Shown piece after piece: positions 24,214 through 33,713 of a stretch of DNA of 64,000 nucleotides. The stretch is taken from contig NZ_JH992940.1 in NCBI RefSeq assembly GCF_000315485.1, positions 829,057 to 893,056 on the forward strand, in the 5' to 3' direction. Numbering within the stretch: position 1 is the stretch's first letter; the number at the start of each line of letters is the position of its first letter. The notes under the pieces were generated by a model. The model searched no databases, had not been told where the DNA came from, and saw only the letters and a list, made by a program, of their open reading frames with translations. Both the position numbers and the translations under genes were made by a program. Source of the DNA: Bacteroides oleiciplenus YIT 12058 (GTDB lineage Bacteria; Bacteroidota; Bacteroidia; Bacteroidales; Bacteroidaceae).

Positions 24214-25737
24214 ATGAGACACTTAATGATTATTATTTTTCTATTCTTTTATACCAGACCTTCGGTTGCCCAATTGCCAATACCCACTCCGGAAAAGATA
24301 CAGAGCACTCAAGGAACATTCCATTTAAAAGATAAATATCCCACAGTGTATGTTGTAGATAAGTCAGCTCCCTACCTTGAACTTTTTCAAAAGGAAGTAT
24401 TACATACAACATCTATACGGTTATCAAACCAAAAACAGAAAGCGACAATTAGCTTCATTAGTGACTCTTCCCTGCCTTCTGAAAGTTACAAGATCCATAT
24501 TACACAAAAGCACATAGAAATACATGCCAAAGATAAAGGAGGTTTTATTTATGCCGTACAGACCCTGCGACAGTGGGTAAGTATGGAGCAAGGACATCCA
24601 ACATTCGCCTGTGCTGACATTACAGATAGCCCCCGTTTAAATTGGCGATGTTTCATGCTGGATTCCGGAAGACAGTTCCAAAAAGTACCGACCATCAAAA
24701 AATATATTGATATGGCTTCTTTACTGAAGATGAATCGTTTCCATTGGCATCTCACCGAAGGTTTAGGCTGGCGCATTGAAATCAAACGCTATCCAGAGTT
24801 GACTCGAACCGGAGCCTTTGTAGGAAAAGGTACCGAACAACAAGGCTACTATTCTCAGGAAGATATAAGAGAAATAGTAAAATATGCTGTTGATCGGAAT
24901 ATCACCATTGTCCCCGAAATAGACATGCCCGGACATGCCGAAGCCGCACTATCTGCCTACCCCGAATTAGGATGTTTCGGTACACCAATAGAAGTTCCGG
25001 AAAATGGATTTACTCAAAACATATTTTGTGCAGGAAAAGAAAACACAATCGCTTTTCTAAAAAATGTACTAGATGAGGTGTGTGAACTTTTTCCATCCAC
25101 ATATATCCATTTAGGTGGTGACGAGGCCCTAAAAGGAAACTGGGATAAGTGCCCCGATTGTCAGCAGACTATCAAAAAGGAAAAACTAAAAGGTAGCCAT
25201 GATCTTCAATTATGGTTTTCATCTCAAATGGCAGATTATCTGAAAGCCAAAGGAAGAAAAGCTATCTTTTGGGGAGATATAGTTTATGAAGACGGCTATC
25301 CATTACCGGACAACATAGTTATACAATGGTGGAACTGGCGCGGACATAAGGATTTAGCTTTAAAAAATGCTATACGAAATGGCTATCCAGTCATCTGTAG
25401 TACGAATTGCTATATGTATCTTAATTTTCCGGTTACTCCCTGGAAAGGATATGATAAAAACCGCACTTTCGACTTAAAAGATGTTTATCTGCATAATCCT
25501 TCATACAAAACGGAAGAAAATCCATTGATAATAGGTATGACTTGTGCACTTTGGACGGATTATGGAGTAACAGAAAATATGATAGACAATCGCTTGTTTC
25601 CTCGTATACTGGCAATAGCCGAACAAATGTGGTACAAAGGCGAGCTATGTAGTTTCGATACATTCTACAACAATGTATTACAGAAAAAGAACTGGTTTAA
25701 TAACCAAGGCTTTCAGTTCGGACCGGCACTTAAATAA
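24214..25737 (+). CDS. GH20 beta-N-acetylhexosaminidase
   Basis: 507 aa from ATG 24214, chosen because a signal peptide (MRHLMIIIFLFFYTRPSVAQ) begins there; the upstream ATG 24148 lies in a hairpin arm and would add a polar extension. GH20b N-terminal domain, then the TIM barrel with 'MNRFHWHLTEGLGWRIE', 'VPEIDMPGHAEAAL' and the catalytic pair Asp-Glu in 'HLGGDEALKG' (GAC 25120-25122, GAG 25123-25125). It removes terminal GlcNAc/GalNAc in the periplasm, completing glycan breakdown after import. The canonical HLTDDQGW motif reads HLTEGLGW. Confidence 0.92.
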   Translation: MRHLMIIIFLFFYTRPSVAQLPIPTPEKIQSTQGTFHLKDKYPTVYVVDKSAPYLELFQKEVLHTTSIRLSNQKQKATISFISDSSLPSESYKIHITQKHIEIHAKDKGGFIYAVQTLRQWVSMEQGHPTFACADITDSPRLNWRCFMLDSGRQFQKVPTIKKYIDMASLLKMNRFHWHLTEGLGWRIEIKRYPELTRTGAFVGKGTEQQGYYSQEDIREIVKYAVDRNITIVPEIDMPGHAEAALSAYPELGCFGTPIEVPENGFTQNIFCAGKENTIAFLKNVLDEVCELFPSTYIHLGGDEALKGNWDKCPDCQQTIKKEKLKGSHDLQLWFSSQMADYLKAKGRKAIFWGDIVYEDGYPLPDNIVIQWWNWRGHKDLALKNAIRNGYPVICSTNCYMYLNFPVTPWKGYDKNRTFDLKDVYLHNPSYKTEENPLIIGMTCALWTDYGVTENMIDNRLFPRILAIAEQMWYKGELCSFDTFYNNVLQKKNWFNNQGFQFGPALK

Positions 25738-26083
25738 AATACAGATAATAATTATCAATGGAATTAAAAAAATATACTACCATGAAGACTATGAATTTAA
25801 TAATTGGAAGTACATATTACGAGGGAAACTTTACTCATACTTTTACCCCCTGTGTAATTTATTGCTCCATATCAAAAATGGCAAAATAAGAAAGACCATC
25901 TTGTGTTACGAGAAATTATCAACAAATTAAATTAGATAGGAAGAATATATTTTTCCGTAAAAATAAAAAGTCCCTGGTTCGGAGGCTGGCTATCCGAAGT
26001 TGGTAGTAATAATTCTCCTATTACGCTCGCCCTTATGTAATGAAGTTCCGATGGAGTTAGTTTCATCGAAAACTCATCTATTT
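25738..26083 (+). other. Intergenic stretch without recognisable gene
   Basis: About 345 nt between convergent genes. A short inverted repeat TTCGGA/TCCGAA lies at 25978-25998. A frame running to 25930 shows no protein character. I see nothing else. Confidence 0.4.
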
Positions 26084-26608
26084 TTATAAATATCGAAATA
26101 TTCTTGATTGTGCTTCTTCTGTTTTTAAATGAATAAAATTCATCAATTCATTTTCGGTCAATCCTGAAATTACAGGATAAACAGATGCACTTTTAATCGG
26201 GTAATTGATAAATTTGGCTATACAAGCCCTATGCTGACCGTTTGTTATAATAAACTTAGTGCCGACCTGGCGTAACATTATCCTATCAAAACTATCTTCC
26301 AGCAACGATTTATCTATGAATCTTTTCAAATCATCCAAAGTGTGATTCAGGTGGATAATGCTTGAAGGACGTTTCAAATCCCTCAAATGTTCAATCCATA
26401 CTTTCCCATTATAGGCAAAGCCATAAGAAAGTCCTACTATATCTTTTGGATCGACCTGCATCTCAACCAAAGTCCCCTCTCCTAATCGTCCATGAACCAA
26501 TTCACAATCCAAATTAGGAACATAGTGATAATGCCATTCTTCGTCCTCAATTAGTAAGCCACTTACCTGCCTCAACCATTCTAAGCTCGTCTGACTATAA
26601 TTATTCAA
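26084..26608 (-). CDS. ParB/Srx-fold protein
   Basis: 174 aa. 'ITNGQHRACIAKFI' near residues 120-135 is the GxxR-type motif of ParB/sulfiredoxin-like nucleotidase domains ('DGNHR' in relatives). No HTH of chromosomal ParB is present, so it is unlikely to segregate DNA. Single gene, minus strand, beside a catalase remnant, in a region of mixed short genes typical of island edges. Function not known. Confidence 0.6.
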   Translation of the reverse strand: MNNYSQTSLEWLRQVSGLLIEDEEWHYHYVPNLDCELVHGRLGEGTLVEMQVDPKDIVGLSYGFAYNGKVWIEHLRDLKRPSSIIHLNHTLDDLKRFIDKSLLEDSFDRIMLRQVGTKFIITNGQHRACIAKFINYPIKSASVYPVISGLTENELMNFIHLKTEEAQSRIFRYL

Positions 26609-26825
26609 CTTTCTCTATCTTTAGTTTATTGTAAATCTTTGTTATTTATGCAAATCTAAAAACAAGCCATTCATATCCACACTTAACACCAAGTGACAAA
26701 AGCCCTAAAAAAGCAAAGATATACCACTGCAAAGATAATGCATATTAATCGATCTTACCTCAATTCTGTTGAACAAAAAAATCATGTTCATTAGAAATTA
26801 TTATTAAAACAAGCTTAAAGAAATT

Positions 26826-27020
26826 ATGGAAAAGAAAAAACTTACATCAGCTAACAATTGTCCTATTGCGGACAACCAGAATAGCCAAACAGCCGGACAG
26901 CATGGACCGATGATGGTACAAGATCCATGGTTCATGGAAAAATTAGCTCACTTTGACCGTGAGGTAACTCCAGAAAGGTGTATGCATGCCAAAGGTTCGG
27001 GTGCTTTTGGAAAGCGATGA
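26826..27020 (+). pseudogene. Catalase N-terminal remnant
   Basis: The first 60 residues match heme catalase closely ([43 protein letters not shown]), which in an intact gene continues 'TFTVTHDI'. Here the frame changes to KR-stop right after GAFG. Nothing of the remaining roughly 420 residues, including the heme ligand, follows. The stop overlaps the ATG of the next frame (ATGA). A deletion has probably joined the catalase start to unrelated DNA. Confidence 0.85.
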
Positions 27021-27340
27021 AATGGGAGACCGATGCAAAAATGGACAAAGAAAGGGTGATCGATGTTCCTGTGAACGGAGATATCTATGTTTTCAAATGC
27101 AAGAACTACGGTAATTTTTGGCTTTCGGGAGTCCTGGAAGACGACAAGAATGTCAGCATAGACGATATAATGTGGGAGTATGCTATCGGTGAATGGAGCA
27201 GCGTTGAAGTTAAAAAAAACGTAATGACTGTCATCTTGTCTCCCAACGACAACAATCACAGTCGTCTTTTGAAAGTAACGTCAACAGTTGGTGATATGTT
27301 CTCTTATTTCACGTTCAGACAGGCAGGAAAAGAGAATTAG
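27017..27340 (+). CDS. BACON-like beta-sandwich fragment
   Basis: 107 aa from ATG 27017, overlapping the catalase stub's stop by 4 nt. The C-terminal pattern '[20 protein letters not shown]' then 'RLLKVTS' and 'YFTFRQAG' matches the BACON/Ig-like repeat found in Bacteroidetes surface glycan-degrading proteins. It has no signal peptide, so it is probably a leftover of a larger protein now driven, if at all, from the catalase start. A hairpin terminator follows at 27350. Confidence 0.5.
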   Translation: MKWETDAKMDKERVIDVPVNGDIYVFKCKNYGNFWLSGVLEDDKNVSIDDIMWEYAIGEWSSVEVKKNVMTVILSPNDNNHSRLLKVTSTVGDMFSYFTFRQAGKEN

Positions 27341-27349
27341 TAAAAAATA

Positions 27350-27378
27350 AAGTCTTCAGAAAAAAACTCTGAAGACTT
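27350..27378 (+). terminator. Hairpin after the BACON-like fragment
   Basis: 11-bp perfect stem AAGTCTTCAGA (27350-27360) / TCTGAAGACTT (27368-27378). Only a weak T tract follows. Confidence 0.6.
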
Positions 27379-27527
27379 GATTATATCACACATATGTCAC
27401 TGGTTCTCTCGCACATATCTCGCACGTCAATGAAAAAATATTATGCTTTCTATGGTCCTGCGAGTATGGCAGGCCTAAGTGTTAGTGATATGAAAAACCC
27501 TGTATTGTCCCCTTTTTTAACACTCCG

Positions 27528-27554
27528 TCCGACAGATAAAAAACCCCTGTCGGA
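27528..27554. repeat. Inverted repeat between convergent genes
   Basis: TCCGACAG (27528-27535) / CTGTCGGA (27547-27554), 8-bp stem. It lies downstream of the LspA-like minus-strand gene and may act as its terminator. A 60-codon frame across 27394-27576 has no protein character. Confidence 0.45.
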
Positions 27555-27589
27555 TACGTGTAAATATCGAATATGAACCACGCGCAAAT

Positions 27590-28132
27590 TCAACGCACAA
27601 AAAGTTTTTTCAAATAGGATGTAAACTCTTTCACTTTCAGATTTTTAATCTGAATGCCGTTCTTAAAACAAAACAATAGCCAGAATACGACAAAGCAATT
27701 ATTATAAATATCTTTAAGATCGAAGACAAAAAGAGGTTTTAAGTAAATATAATCCAATTCTCCATTGGTACGAAAGTTGCCAATCAACCAACATATAATT
27801 CCTGAAATCTGAAAAACAACAGCAATGTCCAACAAGCGGGTCTTTTGAAACTTGTTCCGGAGAAAATAGTAAAATGATATTATAAGACATTCTGCCGGCA
27901 GAATGATCATCAAGTGTATAACAAACCCAATTGTCAAATTATAATTCTTATATAGAAGTGAACCGATGTAGCTGTTTTTATTATTGAATGTAGGATGAAA
28001 TTCCAGCAAACCGGGAATAATATTGAAATGACTTTCTAAAAAATAGATATTTATTACCCATTTTATTACTTGGTCTAACAGAACAAGCAGCAGAATATAG
28101 CCAGTGATATGTCTATATGAGCATTGTGTCAT
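27590..28132 (-). CDS. Signal peptidase II (LspA)-like membrane protein
   Basis: 180 aa with four predicted membrane segments. LspA-like elements in order: 'LLDQVIKWVIN' near the N-terminus, 'FNIIPGLLEFHPTFNNKNS', 'GIICWLIGNFRTNGELDYI' and 'VFDLKDIYNN'. The two aspartates of the last motifs fit the catalytic pair of this aspartyl protease, which cleaves lipoprotein signals. The NxG and FNxAD boxes are altered. A second, divergent LspA is more likely than the housekeeping one. Spacing and context give no partner. Confidence 0.7.
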   Translation of the reverse strand: MTQCSYRHITGYILLLVLLDQVIKWVINIYFLESHFNIIPGLLEFHPTFNNKNSYIGSLLYKNYNLTIGFVIHLMIILPAECLIISFYYFLRNKFQKTRLLDIAVVFQISGIICWLIGNFRTNGELDYIYLKPLFVFDLKDIYNNCFVVFWLLFCFKNGIQIKNLKVKEFTSYLKKLFVR

Positions 28133-28247
28133 AAATAAGGTGTTTATATTTTCATTATTTTTTTAGTTGCCCTATACTGCCTGTCCACAAAGATACAGAT
28201 AGTCCACATAAAAGCAATAATAAATCATATATTTTTCTTCCAGACTT

Positions 28248-28844
28248 TTAGATAATATTTTCTCCTTTATAATTCAAAACTATAACATCTGATTTATAGT
28301 CCTTTTTAACAAGAAAGAAGATGTTTTCGGCTTTCCAAGAAACATATAATCCTCTTTCATAATATGCATTTATCTTTTTCTGAACAGAACACACATCCTG
28401 ATGTATGATAAAATAAAAGCCACATGAGTACATCATCTTATCTAAAAGGAAATTGAGTTTAAACAAGTTCCAATAGAACAAAGGGCGACTAAGCTTAAGA
28501 TCCATATTGAGTTCTATGAGAGTTTTTTGAGGTAAGGAATCAACTTGTCCAGTTTGCTCCATTATCAAAGTTGAATTAACGGAGCACAAAGAAGATAGTC
28601 CTGCCATCAACTTCCGAACCATATTTTTTTTCTCAGGGGTCACTGCAAAACTTTGAACAGCCTCAGAAGAAGGAAGGAATAGTTCTGTACTACAATAATC
28701 GCCTGTAATCTTTCTATATCGAACTGTAAGCTGTGATACAAATTTTTCGTGCGCCAATTCGGAAGCACCCTCATCAATAGTATTATAAAACTGACGAGGT
28801 ATCATATTTATAGCTTCGATCAATGTTTGAATCGTCTTATTCAT
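28248..28844 (-). CDS. Unknown protein
   Basis: 198 aa, no signal peptide or clear membrane segment, no motif recognised. 'KFVSQLTVRYRKITGDYCSTELFLPS' and a C-terminal beta-rich part suggest a soluble globular protein. It is transcribed on the same strand as, and 115 nt upstream of, the LspA-like gene and could form an operon with it. Confidence 0.5.
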   Translation of the reverse strand: MNKTIQTLIEAINMIPRQFYNTIDEGASELAHEKFVSQLTVRYRKITGDYCSTELFLPSSEAVQSFAVTPEKKNMVRKLMAGLSSLCSVNSTLIMEQTGQVDSLPQKTLIELNMDLKLSRPLFYWNLFKLNFLLDKMMYSCGFYFIIHQDVCSVQKKINAYYERGLYVSWKAENIFFLVKKDYKSDVIVLNYKGENII

Positions 28845-29213
28845 TGTTCCAAATCTGAATATCTTTGAATGAATTAATTGAGTGGTTCAAGCAATACTTG
28901 TATTTACCCGATTAAAATTTAAACAGATTAATTACATCTACTGTTCATCCTGAAAGTAATTATTTTAGGCACAAAAATAAGAATAATAACTGAGATATAG
29001 AAAAAGATTAAACAGAATTAAATAATAATCAGCCAACTTTCGACGATCTAAAATTTGGTAAATCACCCCATTGTTTTCAATATAAAAGAACATGTCCAAC
29101 AGATACTACAGAATGGGGAAATTACCCTTTTACTAATCAAGTACTAGCCAGTTTCTTTTTTATTTCGCTCTCCCCTACCTGTATTTATATTTTCCCCTTT
29201 TTTAATACAATAT
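28845..29213. other. AT-rich intergenic region between divergent genes
   Basis: About 370 nt separating the minus-strand unknown gene from the operator/promoter at 29214. No coding frame or structured element stands out. Confidence 0.4.
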
Positions 29214-29262
29214 AATACCCTGTTATGGGTATTGAATAAGAAAGCCATATACAGTAATTTTG
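29214..29262 (+). promoter_or_regulatory. Promoter with palindromic operator over the -33 box (site 1)
   Basis: AATACCC (29214-29220) - 6 nt - GGGTATT (29227-29233) is a perfect palindrome overlapping the -33 TTG (29232-29234); 20 nt on lies TAATTTTG (29255-29262). The same arrangement recurs at 32185-32232, so a common repressor or activator is likely. Confidence 0.7.
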
Positions 29263-29286
29263 CAGCCAGTTCACAAATGAGGTAGA

Positions 29287-32058
29287 ATGGGCAATCAAGG
29301 AGTTCAAAGCTTTTATTTGCTACTGGCGCTACTATTAGTACCGGCTTTGCTATCCGCCCAACAGGCCATCAGGGTCAGCGGGCGTATAACGGGCATGTCC
29401 GGAACCGGAGAGATAGAAGCATTGCCTTATACCAACGTCACAATCTTAACAGCCGGGGATTCTATATTCATCAAAGGTACTGCCAGTGACCTTGATGGAA
29501 ATTTCAGGCTCTCCCTTACTCCAAAATCCAGAAAGGACTATCTGCTCAAAATTTCCTATATAGGTATGAAGTCTGTCTACCTGCCTATCAATAAAAACAA
29601 GGCAACCGCTAACCTGGGGGACATCTGCCTGACCGAAGGCATGGAACTTGCCGAGGTGACGGTTACTGCACCGTTGAAAGCCATTGAGCAAGTGGGAGAC
29701 ACGACAGTGATTAATGCCGCCGCCTATCACACGCCGGAAGGTTCGTATCTGGAAGAACTGGTAAAGCGCATCCCCGGTCTGGAATATGAACGTAAAACCA
29801 AGTCTTTGACCTACAACGGTCTGCCCATCAACGAAATCAATATCAATGGTGAATCGTACTTCTCCGGTAACAACAGCATGGCACTTGAGAATCTGCCTGT
29901 GGAAGTCATCAGCAAGATTAAGGTATATAACAAAAAGAGTGAACTGGAGAAGATTACCGGTGTAGATACCGGTAAAGAGAATTTTGTGCTCGACCTGCAA
30001 ACGCCCGCCAAATTCGACGGGATGCTGACAGGTAACGGTGAAGCGGGACAGGGAAACCACCGGAAGAAAGACTATACGTTTATAGGCAACTATTTCAAAC
30101 AGAGGGGCGAGAACGCCGCCGTCATTGCCCGGTCATCAAACAAAAACCAACAAACCGACTATAAAGATAATATACAAAGCAATATCGCCACAAATTTCAC
30201 CAAGAAATTCGGCAAAAAGTTCATCCTCACGGGTAACGCGATATACAATAACCACAAACAAGGTGACCGGTCAACCGCTTATAACGAACAGTATCTGACT
30301 ACCGGCAACCAGTATCAGGCATCTGTCGGAAACAGTATCAACGGAAACAAGATGGCGAGTGCCATACTGGGCATACGCTGGCAAATCGACAAAAAGACCT
30401 GGCTCAACCTGAACGGGAGCTTTAATTACAACCGAAATGAAAATACGAACGACAGCCGCCAGGCGACCTTCAACGCCAATCCGAACGTGGATGCCAAAGA
30501 CCCTTTCGCCAACATAGCGGATATTCCGCACGACACACGGCTCAACGAAAACACCCTGCAAACCCTTGCCCTCGGCAAGCGCCATCAATACGAAGTGAAC
30601 GCTGATGTGACCCGGTTGTTGAATGAAAAAGGGACCAGCGTCAGCCTTACCCTACGATACAATGGCGGAAACGGTAACAACGACAACTTCACCTTTTCAT
30701 CAACTACTTACTACCAACTACAGACTACCACCGGAACCGATTCGTTACTCTACCGAAACCAGTATAACACCAGCCCTTCCCGTGACCGTAACCAAAGTTC
30801 CGGATTGCTGCTGACGCACCCCCTGGCAAAAAAGCTACGTTTACAGCTCTCATACAATCTAAATTATACGAAACAGAATAGTGACCGCAACAGCTACGAC
30901 CTCTCCCGTCTGACAGAAGAGGGCAGCAAAAGCATCGGCTTTCTGCCTGACGGTTACGAAACCGGCTATACCGACAGCCTAAGCAACCGGAGCCACAGCC
31001 GAACTCTCGGCCATGAGGTTGCTGTGCGTATGAACTACAACGATAAGACCTGGGACATTAACACCGGCATCTCCATACAGCAGGAGAAACGGAGTATCGA
31101 TCAAAAAAACGGGTTACTGCGAGCTGACACCGCAATGCGCAACTTCAATGTACAGCCATCTGTCAAGATTGTCTGGAAGAATAAGAAAACCCGCATACAA
31201 TTCATGTACAACGGCAGCACCCGGCAACCTCTCCTATCCAGCCTCTTGTCACTCACCGACAACAGCAATCCGTTGAACATCAGTCGTGGAAACCCGGACT
31301 TAAAACCAGCATACAACCAAATTATTCGCCTCGATGCCCAAAACACGGACAAAGGGATATTTGCAAACCTCAACTGGCGTAACGAGTTCAACAGCCAAAT
31401 CCGGGGTGTGGCCTACAACCCCACCACCGGGGGACGTGAAACCTACCCTGTGAACATCAACGGCAACTGGAATGCCGACTTCCGGCTACGTTACCAGAAA
31501 CGCATCAAACTGTTTAACCTCTCGGCAAGCACCGGAGCCGGCTACGGTCAGAATGTAACGCTGATCAACGAAGGCCAGAACGCAAATCCCGGCCGAAGCG
31601 TTACTCGTACCGACCGGTACAACGGGAGTTTGCGTCTGGCATACCTGCCCAAATGGGGAAATGTCGAACTGAATGCCGACTGGCGTTACCAGCACGCCGC
31701 CAACTCACTGCATGAAACCGAGATCTACACCCGTAATTATACCTTCGGTCTGGACGCATATACCGAACTGCCCGGTAATCTCCGGTTGAAGACTGACGCC
31801 GCCTACTCTTTCCGGAACGGCACCAATATTGAAAAGCGAGCCGACGATCAGATTCTTTGGAATGCCGGTATCTCCTGGCGCTTTCTAAAAAAGAAACAAG
31901 CTGAAATTTCCGCTTACTGGGCCGATATTTTAAGCGATAAAAAAGATTTTAATAGAAGTACTACCGCTAACGGCTTTTCAGAAACGCACACCCGGCAAAT
32001 CGGAAGCTATTTTATCGTGTCCCTGAAATACAACTTCAATCAAAGCCTGCATAAATAG
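29287..32058 (+). CDS. Outer-membrane beta-barrel protein (TonB-receptor-like, carboxypeptidase-regulatory domain)
   Basis: 923 aa. Signal peptide ending near residue 25 (PALLSAQ), an N-terminal carboxypeptidase D-like beta-sandwich ('ASDLDGNFRLSL', 'ISYIGMKSV'), a plug-like region (VTVTAPLKAIEQVGDT..., YLEELVKRIPGLE) and a large barrel ending in an aromatic-rich strand (YFIVSLKYNFN). This is the 'outer membrane beta-barrel family' related to TonB receptors but lacking a standard TonB box, so transport is uncertain. It stands alone behind an operator identical in design to that of the heme operon, and is probably co-regulated with it. Confidence 0.8.
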   Translation: MGNQGVQSFYLLLALLLVPALLSAQQAIRVSGRITGMSGTGEIEALPYTNVTILTAGDSIFIKGTASDLDGNFRLSLTPKSRKDYLLKISYIGMKSVYLPINKNKATANLGDICLTEGMELAEVTVTAPLKAIEQVGDTTVINAAAYHTPEGSYLEELVKRIPGLEYERKTKSLTYNGLPINEININGESYFSGNNSMALENLPVEVISKIKVYNKKSELEKITGVDTGKENFVLDLQTPAKFDGMLTGNGEAGQGNHRKKDYTFIGNYFKQRGENAAVIARSSNKNQQTDYKDNIQSNIATNFTKKFGKKFILTGNAIYNNHKQGDRSTAYNEQYLTTGNQYQASVGNSINGNKMASAILGIRWQIDKKTWLNLNGSFNYNRNENTNDSRQATFNANPNVDAKDPFANIADIPHDTRLNENTLQTLALGKRHQYEVNADVTRLLNEKGTSVSLTLRYNGGNGNNDNFTFSSTTYYQLQTTTGTDSLLYRNQYNTSPSRDRNQSSGLLLTHPLAKKLRLQLSYNLNYTKQNSDRNSYDLSRLTEEGSKSIGFLPDGYETGYTDSLSNRSHSRTLGHEVAVRMNYNDKTWDINTGISIQQEKRSIDQKNGLLRADTAMRNFNVQPSVKIVWKNKKTRIQFMYNGSTRQPLLSSLLSLTDNSNPLNISRGNPDLKPAYNQIIRLDAQNTDKGIFANLNWRNEFNSQIRGVAYNPTTGGRETYPVNINGNWNADFRLRYQKRIKLFNLSASTGAGYGQNVTLINEGQNANPGRSVTRTDRYNGSLRLAYLPKWGNVELNADWRYQHAANSLHETEIYTRNYTFGLDAYTELPGNLRLKTDAAYSFRNGTNIEKRADDQILWNAGISWRFLKKKQAEISAYWADILSDKKDFNRSTTANGFSETHTRQIGSYFIVSLKYNFNQSLHK

Positions 32059-32184
32059 CTCATTAATAAATCTTTAAAAAGAGAAAAGGACAAGCATTTG
32101 ACTCAAAAGAGAATGTCGTTCTTTTTTTACAAAAACTCAAGAAAATCAAAGTATTCTAATAGCATGGGCATATCAAGGATAAAT

Positions 32185-32232
32185 ATACCCACATATGGGT
32201 ATTGTGCACCTTCCCCGCAACACCTACCTTTG
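32185..32232 (+). promoter_or_regulatory. Promoter with palindromic operator over the -33 box (site 2)
   Basis: ATACCC (32185-32190) - 6 nt - GGGTAT (32197-32202) overlaps the -33 TTG (32202-32204); 20-nt spacer and TACCTTTG (32225-32232). It drives the LRR lipoprotein and probably the heme genes behind it. Confidence 0.75.
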
Positions 32233-32280
32233 CACCGCAGACAAATAAAAAGAAATCATATTTATAACAATCAAATAAGA

Positions 32281-33666
32281 ATGAAGAAAATTAAAACTTA
32301 CATCGCTTTTGCAACCGTCGCGTTGGGACTCAGTTTCAGTTCATGCAGTGAAAACGAAGAGACCATAGATTGGAACGGAATCGAATTAAAAAACACCGAA
32401 TTAAAAAATGTACTACAACAAAAGGGATTCACCTTCAACGAAGCAGGAAGATTAGTTCAAGACGACAAAGTAAAAAGTACTACAACTCTCGACCTCTCCA
32501 ATTGTAATCTAAGCGACATTTCCGGTCTCGAAGTTTTTCCAAAACTCACCGACATCAATCTCTCCGATAACAAATTCACTTATTCATTCGACTTTTCCAT
32601 ACTACCGGGCAGCGTCACCAGCGTTGACCTGACCGGAAACGAAATCTATGAATATCCCGGTTTAGTCAACATAAAAACTGAAGAGAACGGAGATGAAACG
32701 GTAACCGTGCAAAGAAAGCTAACGAAACTTTTGCTTCCCGAAGCTGCGAAATACAACTGCGTGGAAATTCCAACCTATTTTGCCAACAGCAAAGAAACGG
32801 ATATGCAGATGGAGAATGCCAAGGGAATACCGGCTGCTTATACAACTTTACGCGAAGTCCCTGACGACAATGTCCGTGCAATATTAAAAGAACTTTTCCC
32901 ATCCATGTTTAAAGAGGATAATATTGATATAAGCAAGCGGCTCGTTGTAGCAAGCGAAAAAAGTAAAAACATATCAATCAGCCCTAAAAAAACAGTTGGG
33001 AGTGAAGCTGTTGAAATAACATCAGTAGAAGGTTTTGAATATATTGCAATGAACAAAGGTTATGAAGGTGCCCAAATAAGCATCTCGGCGAGTAAATCCT
33101 GCCTAATACCTTACTTAAAATTAGGGAGTACATTTACAGCGTACATAACGGATAACGTCTCTACCCCAAATCTGGATATATCAAATGCAGTCAATTTATG
33201 TTTGATTCAAATAACCAATGATGCAGAACTTGACAAATTAGACTTAAGCAATTGTCGTTTATTGGGACAGAGAGACTATGATTTGGAAACAAGTCCGTTT
33301 AATAATCCAAGTATTATTGTACTTCATCATTGTGATAAGCTGAAAACATTTACTTTACCCAAGGAGGCAAAAATGGTGATGATGCTTCAGTTGGTTAATT
33401 TACCATTACTTGAAGATATTGACTTATCCGGCCTTAACTTTATTGGCAGCACGATTTTGGGAAGATTACCTAAATCCGAAATCAAATATTTCGATTATAC
33501 AAGGTGGGACGGTTTTGGTAAGGCTGCTTTCAGTATTACGGAAGAGGTATTTCAACAAGCCGGAACAAAGGCTTTTTTAGAAAAATATCACTCAAATCTG
33601 TATTATGAGTATATAGATTCGGAATTAGGATTAGAAAACTTTAAATGGAAAGATTTCTATAAATAA
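32281..33666 (+). CDS. Leucine-rich-repeat lipoprotein
   Basis: 461 aa from ATG 32281; the frame is open further upstream to 32098, but the promoter lies between, so that start is excluded. Lipobox Cys22 (LSFSSC|SENEE) with acidic residues behind it, suggesting surface exposure. LRR units: 'TTLDLSNCNLSDISGLEVF', 'KLTDINLSDNKFT', 'VTSVDLTGNEI', and later 'LDKLDLSNCRLL' and 'LLEDIDLSGLNF'. First gene of the presumed heme operon. Ligand unknown; a receptor-associated or adhesin role is possible. Confidence 0.7.
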   Translation: MKKIKTYIAFATVALGLSFSSCSENEETIDWNGIELKNTELKNVLQQKGFTFNEAGRLVQDDKVKSTTTLDLSNCNLSDISGLEVFPKLTDINLSDNKFTYSFDFSILPGSVTSVDLTGNEIYEYPGLVNIKTEENGDETVTVQRKLTKLLLPEAAKYNCVEIPTYFANSKETDMQMENAKGIPAAYTTLREVPDDNVRAILKELFPSMFKEDNIDISKRLVVASEKSKNISISPKKTVGSEAVEITSVEGFEYIAMNKGYEGAQISISASKSCLIPYLKLGSTFTAYITDNVSTPNLDISNAVNLCLIQITNDAELDKLDLSNCRLLGQRDYDLETSPFNNPSIIVLHHCDKLKTFTLPKEAKMVMMLQLVNLPLLEDIDLSGLNFIGSTILGRLPKSEIKYFDYTRWDGFGKAAFSITEEVFQQAGTKAFLEKYHSNLYYEYIDSELGLENFKWKDFYK

Positions 33667-33713
33667 TAAATCGATTTTTTATTTCACGATTGTTTAATTT
33701 TAAAAAAAAGGAT

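Noticed and set aside
26084..26608. Chromosome or plasmid partitioning ParB
   Set aside because: Only the ParB/Srx-like motif is present; the HTH domain and a ParA partner are absent.
27394..27576. 60-codon frame
   Set aside because: It has no recognisable protein character and overlaps an inverted repeat between convergent genes.
29214..29233. Fur box
   Set aside because: The palindrome ATACCC-N6-GGGTAT does not resemble the GATAAT-type Fur consensus, so only an unnamed operator is claimed.
29446..30060. Long antisense frame of about 200 codons opposite the beta-barrel gene
   Set aside because: It is a shadow of the GC-richer receptor gene, with no motifs, promoter or ribosome-binding evidence. 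Similar shadows at 35203-35790 and 35830-36375 were dismissed too.
32098..32280. N-terminal extension of the LRR lipoprotein
   Set aside because: The promoter (32202-32232) lies inside this segment, and the lipoprotein signal starts at 32281.
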